A DNA stretch of 60,000 nt, from contig NC_134032.1 of NCBI RefSeq assembly GCF_964204645.1, forward strand, positions 7,685,175 to 7,745,174, given 5' to 3'. This stretch comes from Tubulanus polymorphus (Eukaryota; Nemertea; Palaeonemertea; Tubulaniformes; Tubulanidae). A program made the position numbers and the translations under genes. Under the pieces are notes generated by a model. The model was given only the letters and a program-made list of their open reading frames with translations. It ran no database searches and was not told the DNA's origin. Below are positions 31,600-42,355 of this stretch, piece by piece; positions within the stretch are counted from its first letter, which is position 1; each line of letters begins with the position of its first letter.

Positions 31600-32585
31600 A
31601 CAGGCCAGAAGTCATAGTGGAGTTCAATGTATATTGAAGAGTGGAAAATCGACAGGCACACAAACCAAAACCAAAGCAACATGATACATTGTGCCAGTGT
31701 GAAATACTGAAACCCCCATAGCTTGAGAAATCGTTCAAGGCATCAGATAATGGTGAATGCGGTGACAATTTCAAGGATGATTCTTTATGGGAACCTGGCG
31801 ATCATGAGTAAGTTTAACAGTGTAACATTTTTAAAAATTTATCTAATTGAGTCGATTTTCATTAAAAATTTATATTACAGTCCTCAAATCAAAAATGCAT
31901 TCAAACTTATAATTGAAGAATTTATTTTTGAATCGTAAAATAGCTGTCCCCAATGTATTATTGTAGATCTACAGAAATTCAAAACCAAGAACTTTGTACA
32001 GATGAAGAAACGAACTACGCTCACCAGCAAACAAAATTTGATTTTTATGAATACTGCATCCTTTCCCTTCTGGCTGTTTGTTCTCTATGTTTGGCTCCAT
32101 GCAAAATAATTCGCAGATGTATAGTCGGTTAAATCGTGGAATATGAAACGAAATGCCAGGGGCCAGAAAAACATTTCAAACGTTGGAGTTCTCAGCCTAA
32201 ACATAAAAGATAACCAGTTGGAAATTTGGACGATGCTGGAGCACTCTTTTTCTCTGGGACCAAGCCATGGACAGTTCCAGGATCCAAGATCTCAGGAATG
32301 TACTCTTTTTCAACTTCATGTATTTTGTTCTTTTCTTAGGTATATATAAAAAAACTAGGGAAGAAGAAATGTCAAGCGTCGATCGGAATGTGGGTTAGAT
32401 CGATAAGTAACCACATGTATTGGTTAGCAGTGATGGGGACGGAGATGGAGCCGTGGCTAAATGGAAATCAATCATGAACCATGTGTGTGATATTCATAGC
32501 GGACATGCTGATGAGAGTTTTACGGAGTGTTTGCATGGTCCAAATGAGCCACGACATTGGATTAAGAAAAGTATAAGATATAATT
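31600..32585 (+). pseudogene. Decayed second Kolobok-type transposase
   Basis: Pieces collinear with the gene at 23389-27185: an acidic segment FKDDSLWEPGDHE ending at a GTAAG (about 31808), a segment with CPQC (about 31880-31950), a GVLSLNIKDNQ segment (about 32180), and a frame with AVAKWKSIMNHVCDIHSG and RHWIKKSIRYN (32415-32585). The last corresponds to the WLSAVEHVQGVHVN region of the first copy. Frameshifts and missing exons (no GDGRCDS block seen) make it a relic. Confidence 0.5.
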
Positions 32586-32600
32586 GAGTTGCTTAACATT

Positions 32601-32815
32601 TACCCGCGATCATTATAACCTTCCTCCAATACATAGGGATTTAAACATATTGCAACGAAATCTGGGTGTTCGGTGATACAGCGCACACCTCCATTTTCGA
32701 CCTTCTCTCTGATGACTATTTCTTCCATGCAGCACCTACACTCAATAACAGTTGGCATTGGTATACAGTTGTACTGGTTGTTTTCTGTACTGCAACAGGA
32801 ACACCTGAAACAATT
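32601..32815 (-). pseudogene. Second P2X7-like domain, truncated
   Basis: CSCCSTENN, ECRCCMEEI and CITEHPDFVAICLNPYVLE match the start of the same cysteine-rich domain as at 27291-27727, with CIT-xHPxF-xx-ICLN closer to the family norm. The frame stops soon after VLEEGYNDRG, so the YRQF...PSCVV half is lost. It again lies tail to tail with a Kolobok-type transposase relic. Confidence 0.65.
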
Positions 32816-32919
32816 TGAAAAACAATATGTAAATAATGAATTAATGATGTGATCCATGTACATGTATTTCTGAAAATGTGCAAATGTTATTCTATTAAAA
32901 AAAGTTTGCATCTGTGTTC

Positions 32920-33890
32920 CAGGCTCTTATTAAATTCAGTAGAGAGAAGTTATAAATTGCTCGCTTAAATTCGGTGCGATACGAAAAGATAAACAATTTC
33001 GCAAGTCCCTAGCTGGATGCTTGCGGTAGCGTTGAGAAGATACGTAGATTCGCCGCTAACCTTAACCCATCTCTCGACATTATGATACCTGTGGTCAGTT
33101 TCATGAAATAGTTTAAGCATAAATAAGTTAAGTTTGCTATGTTGTTGATGGCAAATATAAATATCTCATAATTTTGTTAACTCGGTATTTATGAAGATGA
33201 CTATGAGGTTATAGTTGAAACGTCAAATGAAAAAAAAATGATTAGCTTCAGGAAACTTTTCGGACGTAGTCTTTCGTTATATCAGTTGAGATTCTCTACT
33301 GACCACTTCCCTGTAGTAGGCTCAAACAGTGTGTGCTACAGTGCACACATTACCTACCTACCTACAACTATTAGCTCAACAGTATGCTCTGCACTGCAAG
33401 CTTATCTAAGCCAATTTCATCATTCAGAATTATCATCTTTCGAATGTGATCTGCAAAAATATACAAACTTAGCCAGAGTGAAATAGTTGGTCATTTGTGA
33501 TAATTTCTTGCGGTATCTATAACATGTTAGTTTTACCACTAATTATGTGGTAGTTTGTGGGTGAATTTTTTAATTAAACCATCCCAAAATCTCAAAACTG
33601 CTTCACAACGAAGACACTTAAAAATAAAGTTGTTGTAATTGTAGTTGTCACATAGAAAATATAAACCAGCAAATGTAGACTGTAGAGCATTTGCTTTCGA
33701 GGAACCCCTTTATCCAAGCATCTATTCGTGGTATACATACTAATGCTAGATTTGTGTTCATGTTTCCCGTTTCGCTGATCTGGAACACAGTCTGAATAAA
33801 GCGAAACTCCCTGAGTGACAGTGCCATTGCCAAATGTGCCATACTTTCTCATGGTTCCAATCGAGAGTAGCTCAAAACTGCGAAATCCAC
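32920..33890. other. Stretch without recognisable gene
   Basis: The sequence holds short frames without known patterns. CAGTTTCATGAAATAGTTTA near 33100 recalls the subterminal repeat of Harbinger 2, but no partner is visible. Confidence 0.4.
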
Positions 33891-33899
33891 CCTCCTGCA

Positions 33900-34560
33900 T
33901 AGGAATGAACATATTGAGTCCCTAGAAAGAGACCTGCAGGATGCTGCAGCTAAAATCGGTTCGCTAAGATGAGGTTCCTTTGCACAAGACCTACCTGCAT
34001 GCCAATTCGGATCCGCGCCCGTTTGTATTGGTCGAGGTATGAATGTCCTGGTGGCGGGTAACTCTCTCACCAAACCACTTAACCCGTCTCGTCACTTCCC
34101 ACAGATGAGAACTCAAAAGTCAAATTGCACACCAACTAGACTATCTGTGGTGCGTTTGAGTTCGTGAAAAACTACCCACACGATGACCACATTCAGTCTT
34201 AGACTCTATCATATTACATGTATGTGAAACACCCTTGCCACCCATTCCGTCGAGGAGACTTCTAAGCAACTGAAAGACCTCATCGACTTCCTTACCGAAT
34301 ACAAAGGTTTACGCGGCGCAAGTGTTGTCTCGTTGCCTCGCTTCTAGCCAGCAAACTAAAGCCAATATAAAATGGCAAAACTATTCAACGCCAATATTTC
34401 TAGCCTAAGCTGTTCCGCCATCACTGCCGTCCGAACTTAATGGGATCTCTGAGGAATTTTTTTGAAGTGACCACATTCACCTGAACCGCAAAGGTGCCTG
34501 GTCCCTAGTTAAAGATTCTGGGTACAAGAATGAACTTTCGTCCAGTTGACCATCCTGCCG
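33900..34560 (+). pseudogene. SGNH-hydrolase-like retroelement ORF, decayed
   Basis: An upstream coiled piece (ESLERDLQDAAAKIGSL) is followed by NVLVAGNSLTKPLNPSR, a block-I-like motif with the usual GDSL aspartate replaced by Asn. Some 400 bp later comes SDHIHLNRKGAWSLVKD, the D-x-x-H block that ends SGNH domains. Frameshifts lie in between. SGNH/esterase domains preceded by coiled coils are known in the first ORF of some non-LTR retrotransposons, so that is my best guess. Confidence 0.45.
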
Positions 34561-34900
34561 GTGCCACTCATAATCATATGTTCCAGCCCACAAACCCACT
34601 TACTTCGATATTCTCCGGTAATAATGTTGGTCATGCACCGAATCTCGTTTCTAACATTGTTCATTCAATTATATGGTCCGATTTCTCCGGTGAAATCGTT
34701 CACCAGATCGGAAATTTGCTGCAATCTGTTATAATATATAATATCATTAAACTCATGTTTCTCATATCATTGTACAACACTGTATTGTAAAGATGGTATG
34801 GGAAGTGCTGCCACCTTACGCTATATTGGAAAAATGAAATTTCTCTTTGTTCTCTTTCTCAATGGACACGGTTCTTTTGTGTTAGTGCCTTTGTTCCTCT

Positions 34901-35745
34901 TTGATATTTAAGCTTCATAATCCATCATCATCCGGAGACCGTGACCTGATGATGGCAACAGGTTATGGGCCCAGGACGCGCGCTCCGGTGTTTGACCGAA
35001 AAAACAAACTTTGGGAAGCTATATACATGGGCTACATGACAATACAAAAACTGCACGAGGTTATAACCGGAACTTCCGCCCTACATGGTGATGAGCTAGC
35101 GAGCAAGAAAGCCGAGGCATATGCCGAACTTGTACAATGCCTCGATGACCGTTCTTTGCGGGATCACCTTCTGTCCAAAGTTAAGCCGAAGATAATCAGT
35201 TTATATCACGATCTTACCTCGCTGAAGAAAAGTACCGATGAAAATTTAACCGATTACGTTTTACGGGCAGAAACTGCTGCAGCATTTCTTAAATCGGCCG
35301 AGGAGAATATCAGCGAAAGCTTGCTGGTGGCAATGTTAAAGGCTTGCCCGTCGAATCCAAACCGTTCTGTACCGCCATCAATTGAAGAGAAAAGACCATG
35401 TCTTTTACCGACTTCAAAGTCGCATTGCGTAATTATGAAGAGACCAAGGAGTCCCAATTGGACAATTTTGAAGATCGTATTTTGAGAATTAACTCAGCAC
35501 ATCGTTCATCCAGTGGTCGCGTAAGACCTGGGAATAGCCAATGGGTGGTGTGTTTCCAATACAATAAAAATACCAGGACACATCGCGGCGAACTGTAGAG
35601 AAAATTCGCGTTGGTGTGGAAACTGCAAATGTAGAAAGCATGACACTAAATACTGCCGTAAAACTCACGATAAAGTGAAACTTGCCGACTCCGACACCGC
35701 CAATGACAAAGACAACTTCTACTTCAGAATTACCGTTGATTCTTT
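34901..35745 (+). pseudogene. Copia-type (UBN2-like) gag relic with zinc knuckles
   Basis: FDRKNKLWEAIYMGYMTIQK, then VQCLDDRSLRDHLL, KPKIISLYHDLTSLKKS and TDYVLRAETAAAFLKS are the usual blocks of copia-like gag proteins. About 20 residues between the second and third block appear deleted. A frameshift near 35385 leads to MSFTDFKVALRNYEET, and a further one to two CCHC-like knuckles (about 35560-35660, WCGNCKCRKHDTKYC). No protease, integrase or RT follows. Confidence 0.6.
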
Positions 35746-35774
35746 CAGCTTCCTACGCAATGTTAACAGTTTCG

Positions 35775-35880
35775 TGATTGCTCATTGCCGATTGCTAATT
35801 GCCGATGCCAAACGTTCAAGTTTGCTAATTGCCAATTGCCGATCGTATTGCCGATTCGCAATCCGTTGTCGTTTTAGTTT
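35775..35880 (+). repeat. Short degenerate TTGCCGATTGCTAA repeats
   Basis: TGCCGATTGCTAATTGCCGA-like words recur five to six times. It is a small simple-repeat tract after the gag relic. Confidence 0.6.
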
Positions 35881-36174
35881 CAAACTTCCCGTCTACAGAC
35901 GGAAGAAATTTTTTAGTTTTCGAATGACAACTCAGCCAATTATTGATATAATGGACTGTATCTGGGGCTTGGCAAAAAGAATCCCTTTTTGGGCGCTTGA
36001 CGCTGAAGCGGCCGTTACAAGTCAGCGTTATATCCTTACCAAACCGAAAATTAGACTTACTCGACTCGTTCGAACGGCTTATATCGTACAGCATTTCCCC
36101 CACTGAGAGCTCGCTCACCCCTGCGTCGTTCAATCACGATTAATTGAAAATTAGTCTTTTGCATGCAACGCGGT

Positions 36175-36474
36175 TCACAACCCTAAATTTTTTAGAAAGA
36201 TATTGTTAATGGAAACATAGGCCGTTTTCCGTCCTGCATTTAACGGAATAGAATTCCTTACCCAGTGTTTGACTAAGATGACACATATATTGAAGAGTTT
36301 TTCCATAAAGGCCATCCTCGCTTGCCAGGGGTCCAGTATCACTCCCGAACTCGCTTCCACCAGCCCCCTGGCCTCACGAAGCGTGATTTCATTACTGGCG
36401 CTGTTGCGCATGACGTCATATATCGATTTGCGAAATACTTCCTTGTTCGGTAAAACGTTCGCTGATGGGTCCAT
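36175..36474 (-). CDS. Possible exon with DEK-C-like domain
   Basis: The leftward frame MDPSANVLPNKEVFRKSIYD followed by VMRNSASNEITLREARGLVE and a GVILDPWQARMAFMEKL part has the helix pattern of a DEK C-terminal-like DNA-binding domain (I-xx-VLR, then T-xx-xARxxLE, then GV-L-xxx). The C-terminal 35 residues may be intron read-through. It could be a host or transposon exon; the assignment is weak. Confidence 0.3.
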   Translation of the reverse strand: MDPSANVLPNKEVFRKSIYDVMRNSASNEITLREARGLVEASSGVILDPWQARMAFMEKLFNICVILVKHWVRNSIPLNAGRKTAYVSINNIFLKNLGL

Positions 36475-36814
36475 TTAACGGGAAAACCAACAGAAGTCTA
36501 CTGTCGGTTTGTTACAAGCGCTGTGATTGGTACGACCGGATTCCGGTCGGCTAGTAACGACTCCAACGACTCGTGAGGTCAAGGGGTTCGGGGAACAGCT
36601 TTAGCGTAGTGGGTTCGAATCCCTTGACGGGTGAAGATGATAAAGGCTTGAAAACAGCAGATATAACAGCAGCAATTATGAAAAAGTATGGTGTTATGAA
36701 GAGGTAAGTCACTTAGGACGCGCTGTTGTCACAGATTTCCGTGGGATCCGACCCGCTGTGAACTGTCATCAAGAAATCTCACTCCTTGTCAGATTTACGT
36801 TTTACAGCCAAATC

Positions 36815-37345
36815 ATTAACCCTTTGGTGCCCAATTGCTCCATATGGAGCAATTTGCTTATACTGCATATTTGCCCTTGTGCTCCATATGGAGTACCTAA
36901 ATTCATATCTGCAGGTAACCAGTTAGTGCTGCCACCTCATGGAAAAACTGCTCAAAAACTCGGAGGTAAACATATCATCTTAGATTTTTATGTCATGGAG
37001 AGGAGAACACGAAACATTTTTGATACATTTGGAGATTGTGAATGAAAGCAATGTAGATAGTGAAATAGGCTCAGAAGGCCTGTCAGATGATGAAAATGAG
37101 CCCGAATATGGTGTTAATGAGTCTAGTGACAGTGAATCTCGAAACCTTTCAGAAATATCTCATTCTGATGAAGATGGAAGTGATGATGATGCCCATGGTG
37201 CCCTCCCCCGGGGGCCCCCGACTCTGATGATGAATTTGAAGATGTTATTCTGGGCAAGGAAATATTTGTTTGTAGTACTGTTTGTGATCCTGGATGGCGA
37301 AATAAGAAAACAAAAACCACAAATATTGATCAAAGTCCCGGAATG
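36815..37345 (+). mobile_element. piggyBac-like left end with acidic N-terminal coding relic
   Basis: TTAACCCTTTGGTGCCCAAT gives the TTAA plus CCCTTTG-type start of piggyBac elements. The palindrome TTGCTCCATATGGAGCAA follows, and the same CTCCATATGGAG core recurs 50 bp later. Coding from about 36990 is strongly acidic (EGLSDDENEPEYG, SHSDEDGSDDD), like piggyBac transposase N-termini, but the catalytic part does not follow. Confidence 0.45.
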
Positions 37346-37436
37346 GTAGTCTATGATTAAATAAAAATGGCTTTCATCGTCGACTCGTCGAATATTCCTG
37401 TAAAAACTGTTTTTCTGATTCTTCTCTTTTCAGCAG

Positions 37437-38205
37437 ATGACGGTTTTGGGGAATGGAGTATTAGTTAAGAAGTCGTCCCTTGACTCCTGCAGTTGGAAGT
37501 CATACAGTATTTTTACTGGTGATGTCATGGTGGCAATATTTGGCACACAATGTCGTCAGACGTACTGAAGGGTATCGGGCAGTCTACTAAGACAGCTCTG
37601 TCACCAAAAAAAGTTCAAGCAATTGAGAGTAAATCTGAAGTTACTATTTGGTCAACAAGCAATCTTATACAGTTGCCTAAAACTTGGATTAAAACCAATA
37701 AAAATTAGAAGCAATATTGTGAACCTAAAAAAAAACAGGGACAGTAAACCTTGCCAAACTTCCAACAAATTGGGCCCCATATTCATTCCGCAACCAAGCA
37801 ATTCATTCATTACACAATAAAGATTTAAATGCACGATGTATTTCAATCAGGTAATTTTCACTGCATCGCGAAGACGGGTGTTGAGAAATAGTTGCACAGA
37901 CTTTTTAGTAGAAGCAGACTCTCCTCATTTTCCCCTGCAGTGATCATTTATTTGGAGAGCTGCTGAATTTCAATTGGCCCTAGCTTTGATTTAATTATAG
38001 GATTTCTTTCACCATTAATCATCTTCAGGTTGGGCAAGAAGAATATTAGGATGCCTAAATCATGTAGTGTTTTAACATCCTGTTAATAAAATCTTATGAT
38101 TTATTGTTTCAGATTATGTTAGTAGACAATTCCCTGCCGCTGAACGAAGCAATATTAGAGCAGCGATGCGGAAGAAACTCAATAACATCAAGGGGGAATC
38201 ATAAG
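37437..38205 (+). pseudogene. BEN-domain gene fragment, two exons
   Basis: Exon A (about 37460-37628) has GDVMVAIFGT, then in a shifted frame KGIGQSTKTALSPKKVQAIE, and ends at a GTAAAT. Exon B (about 38114-38205) has DYVSRQFPAAERSNIRAAMR and KKLNNIKG. These are the blocks of BEN domains (xAxFGxExL, KxALxxxKVxAI, VxxxFPxxxxxxIRxAMxxKxxN). BEN domains bind DNA and occur in host chromatin proteins and some transposons. The frameshift near 37550 suggests decay. Confidence 0.6.
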
Positions 38206-38348
38206 GGGGATTTCATAAGGGGGAATAAACCTGTTAATTGAAATATGAAAAATATAGAGAAAGTAGTCCATAATCAAACGTGAGAATATTCTGGCTTTTT
38301 TAAGGTTTTCAGGAAGGATTTTCATGCAAGGAAGTGCACTTCCATTTC

Positions 38349-38451
38349 AAGTTTACTTAAAGTGGACTTTTAAGAGCACTTTTGAGTGTACTCAAAGTGC
38401 ACTTTGAGTACACTCAAAAGCGCACTTTAAAAGTACACTTTAAGTAAACTT
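38349..38451. repeat. Near-perfect 103-bp palindrome
   Basis: Arms AAGTTTACTTAAAGTGGACT and AGTACACTTTAAGTAAACTT frame a perfect core, AGTGTACTCAAAGTGCACTT through TGAGTACACT, centred at about 38400. It could form a long hairpin; a small fold-back MITE is likely. Confidence 0.85.
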
Positions 38452-38871
38452 AAAGTACAACTTAAGTGTACTTTAATTACAGTTTATTTTCATAAGGGAG
38501 AATTAAGGCGTTTAGAGGAGAATCCAACTGATGAAAGAAAATTTGCTCTACACAACTTTCAGTCATTGGATTTTGTGGATCGGTTTTAAAACAGTATACT
38601 TCGTGTAATTTACCCGAATCATGTGTCGATGAATTCTTGGATTAAACGCGTATGTCTTTAACGTATGTCTAGGGTTCTAAGGCCCGATTTTTTACTGCGG
38701 CGCCCGAGTTAACTCGTTTTTATGCACCCGTTCAGTGGCGACTCCTGTTTTTGGGAAACGGTACCACGGAACTATTATTTGTTCACGAATGCAACTAACA
38801 GGCTTCCATACTGCATTCTAATGTTGATTTCGAATCGATTTTGTTATTGTACGGGTAGGTAGAGGCGCTGA
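38452..38871. other. Stretch without recognisable gene
   Basis: Nothing coding. It should hold the 5' end of the piggyBac at 38872, but a clear TTAA-flanked inverted repeat was not identified. Confidence 0.4.
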
Positions 38872-40794
38872 ATGTACAGTGCTTATCTATGGGTGAGTTT
38901 CAAAACAAAGATGGCTGCGCCCAGGAGACAAGGTGGTAGACAGCTAACGGACTTAGAAATAAGCGAAATATTTGCCGACAGTGATTCGGAAAATGAACTT
39001 TTCGATGAACAAAATGCTGCAGCAGATGATGAGGAGGCCAGGGTAAGCTCTGAGGCTTCGGAAATTGAATCAAACGGTGAATCAAATGATGCGCATGATT
39101 TGGACTCTGAAAATAATTCTGAGATTTCGGCCAGCGGCAGTGATGAATCGAACGATGATGATATAGCCCCAGTGGCCGCCCCAGCCCCCCCACCAGTTCA
39201 ACGTGGTAGAGGCTTAGTAAGGAGGGGTGCTAGAGGTAGAGGGGCAAATCGTGGACGTGGTCGGGGCCGTGTTCCAGCTAATAGGCCTGATCCGGATGCA
39301 GGATGGAGTGACAATAATGTGCAGCCAGTTGTTGGTGCTTTTACAGGTACACCTGGATTGAATGTAAACATGGACAGTGATGAGCCTATTGATTATTTTA
39401 GGCTTTATGTAAATGATGAACTTATAGACATTCTAGTTACTCAGACTAATTTGTATGCTTCTCAATTTATTAGAGATGCACAGCTGAAGCCTAAATCGAG
39501 GGTCCACGCATGGAAAGATGTTGACGCACAAGAAATGTGGCGTTTCCTTATGCTACTCTTCATGATGGGTATTATAAAAAAACCCACTATAAACATGTAT
39601 TGGTCTAAAAAGAAAACAGTCAGAACTCCATTTTTCAATGAAACCATGCCTCGTGATCGATTTCTGCTGATATTGAAATTTTTTCATTGTAACGACAACG
39701 ATGCTCGTCCTGGTGACAACCAGGATCGGTTATACAAAGTCCGCCCTGTCTATGATCACCTCACACGCAAATTTACCTAAGTTTACACGCCCACGGAACA
39801 TTTATCATTAGACGAAGGGGTGTTGAAGTGGCGCGGGAGACTAGTGTTTCGTTGTTATAACCCCCAAAAGCCCGAAAAATATGGAATGAAGTCGTACATG
39901 GTATCGGAATCCGAATCTGGGTATTTGTACAGTTTTAGTCTCTATTGTGGCATGAACCGGAATGTTCCTACCATATGTGATGATACCCTACAGCCTTTAT
40001 ATGGTAAGAACTATAAAGTTTACATGGATAACTTCTACAATAGCAGGAAGGTATCCCAGCACTTGCTCAATAATAGGACTCACACATACGGAACTGTTCG
40101 TATAAACCGCGGTCTTCCAAAGGCGCTTGTTCAACAAAGCAAAGAACTTCGACGTGGCGATGTCGCTTTCCGTCAAAAGGATGGAATAATGTTTCTGCTA
40201 TGGCTAGATAAGAGACTGGTAAAAATGGTATCCACTTTACATGATTCTTCTATGGCAGAAACAGGTAAACAGGATAAAGATGGAAATCTGATTAGAAAAC
40301 CGCAATGCATAATTGATTATAACCATTTTATGTCTAGTGTGGACCACTGTGATCAGATGTCGCGTTATTATCCGTGTGTTTTGAAAACTGTGAAATGGAC
40401 AAAAAAATTAGTACTATATCTCATTCATCTATCAGCAGTGAACAGTTATTTCCTGTATCAAAAGAATCCCAATAAGGACAAACTTCATCTTCTGGAATTT
40501 TTGGAGCGTATAATTGAATCTATGGCTGAACTTGCGGGTGAAGTTCCCGTGGGACATCAGGCCAATAGGGGACCACAGGGAGATCCAGTTACAAGGCTTA
40601 CAGGAGGGGCAGCTAATCATGCATTTGTTTTGATCCCCCCTACTGCCAAGAAACAAAACCCAACCAGAGTATGCAGGGTTTGCTCAAAAAAGGGCATGAG
40701 AAGCGAGTCTAGATATATGTGCCGCAACTGTGAAACCCCCCTTCATCCTGAATGTTACTCTGCATATCACTCCAAAAAGATTTACTGGGTGTAA
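38872..40794 (+). pseudogene. piggyBac transposase 1, single nonsense codon
   Basis: The frame opens with an acidic region (residues 20-90), then an Arg-Gly run (GRGLVRRGARGRGANRGRGR). The DDE_Tnp_1_7 core follows: WRFLMLLFMMGIIKKP, MPRDRFLLILKFFHCND, LSLDEGVLKWRGRL, KNYKVYMDNFYNSRK, and the DYNHFMSSVDHCDQM aspartate. The C-terminal zinc-binding end has CRVCSKKG, CRNCETPLHPECYSAYH. A TAA at 39778-39780 is the only lesion: the same frame continues without interruption to 40794. Length (about 640 codons) is normal for the family. A conserved Asp (DEGVLKWRGR) lies just after the stop, so the enzyme is dead unless the stop is read through. Confidence 0.9.
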
Positions 40795-41470
40795 AATATC
40801 ATAAAACCAAAGAATAAAAGACAAGAGTAAGGTAAGACATTTTTACTACAAAGGACTACACAATTTAACATTTTTTGGAAAAAACGTTAGCACAGGGGTA
40901 TATACGCATTTCTAAAATTTCAGCAGTCAAAGTGTTAGGGAGTTTAAAATTCAAAATTACCATCTTCATTTAGAAAAAAGTTGACCATCTAATCATGAAA
41001 ACGGGTATTCGTTTGTGATACCTGTCAAGTCATAGTTGAGAATTGAAGTCAAAAATGTAACTGTGGTAAAGCAGGCCAGGCCTATCATTACTTTCCTGAG
41101 ATTCTGAGGTTGATTCAAAGAGGTTGATTCAAATGTATGAGACACCCTATTTCGCGAAACTCCTATGTCAGCATCTCACCAAGATTCGCATATATTGCAT
41201 GAAATATCTTGCGTAACGTTGACTGATGTGATGACTAATTCTTTTAGGTTGGAAGTCCAGATTTGTTGTCGATGGAGTCAGAAAATAGGTGTTAGACACC
41301 TACAGTATATGGGCACAAACATTGCAAATAATGAATTTGCCACCAACTGAACGCCAGATGGCAGCAAACTTACTTTTGATCGGTTTAATTCCTCTAGAGT
41401 AATGAATACCTAAGCGTGTAGTTCTAACACTGTAGTATATTTATCTCTAGTTTGGTTTATTTTATATTTT
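40795..41470. other. Stretch without recognisable gene
   Basis: A piggyBac right end may lie near 40920-40945 (CAGTCAAAGTGTTAGGG), which resembles a CCCTxxCACTTTGACTG end in complement, but TTAA does not follow directly. Otherwise empty. Confidence 0.4.
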
Positions 41471-41474
41471 GAAG

Positions 41475-42355
41475 GTCCAAACCAACCAAAAGGAATCGAT
41501 GTATTCAACAGAAAATTTGTTGATGAAGCTTTGCTATTGAGTAACGATGGGGTGCCAGCATTTGATGGGTTTACATGTACTCACTTTAAATTGGAAATGG
41601 AAATAGCCCATGAAACTCATGACATTCCTGGTGCAGCCAAGGATCGGAAATGGTCCCAACAAGGAGCTATCTATGCATGTCCCTGGTGTATGATTGCAGG
41701 TAATTATGACATGCATTTCGCAGAATTTACTGGAGCAGGTGGTAGAGAAATATCACATTCCGTCAAACGTTCCTATATATGTTGTCTGTGCCTAGAGTTA
41801 ATCCTCCCATCTGGGATACGATGAAGAAATCGACGCGTATTTTCGATAATTCTATTCAGAAGTTGCATAAGTTGGAGATCAAAGGTTTAGTGCTGGTGCT
41901 GCAGGCATATAATACGATTCAGTCTAATGACAAATTAGAGAAAGCTCTATTAGGAGATCTACTTTCTGATAGCATCCGAATGCTGTCTTCATTGTTTGTA
42001 AAGATGTGTGTTGCGTGGAGAGAAAGCATTAAAGCAGATCTACAGCCTCCATACACCAAACTTTGCAACATTGATCAGCCTATTGGGAAAGAGTTCTTGT
42101 TTAGGAACAACTTTAGTAAAGACAAAAAAGACATATCGGATAGAGAATTACTGTTTAGAAAAGTGAAAGCAAAAAAATCTTGTGGTGACATGGTTCATCG
42201 CTTGCTGCTTACAGTAGAGGAGCAGTTCATTATCAACCGTATCCACATGGTTATCCTAGCTGTGGAGGGGGCCATTTTTTAGGTCAACGGCGCCCATACA
42301 ATTTCAACTTCAACAGAGAACAGTACAACCCAAAGTATGGGAGACGCCAACAAGA
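41475..42355 (+). pseudogene. DIRS-like retroelement gag relic
   Basis: From 41777: NPPIWDTMKKSTRIFD, LLGDLLSDSIRMLSSLF, LQPPYTKLCNIDQPIG and KEFLFRNNFSKDKKDI follow the block order of DIRS-type ORF1 proteins (PIW..., LSDAxxLL, xxLC, LFGDDLxKxIKE). A one-base change in the G-run near 42270 shifts into LGQRRPYNFNFNREQ, also typical of the end of such proteins. The part before 41777 is open but unrecognised. The gene stops at 42355 where the palindromic element starts. Confidence 0.5.

Noticed and set aside
36560-36640. tRNA gene or tRNA-derived SINE
   Set aside because: GTGGGTTCGAATCCC resembles a B box, but it directly follows an A-box-like word with no room for the tRNA body and no cloverleaf could be drawn.
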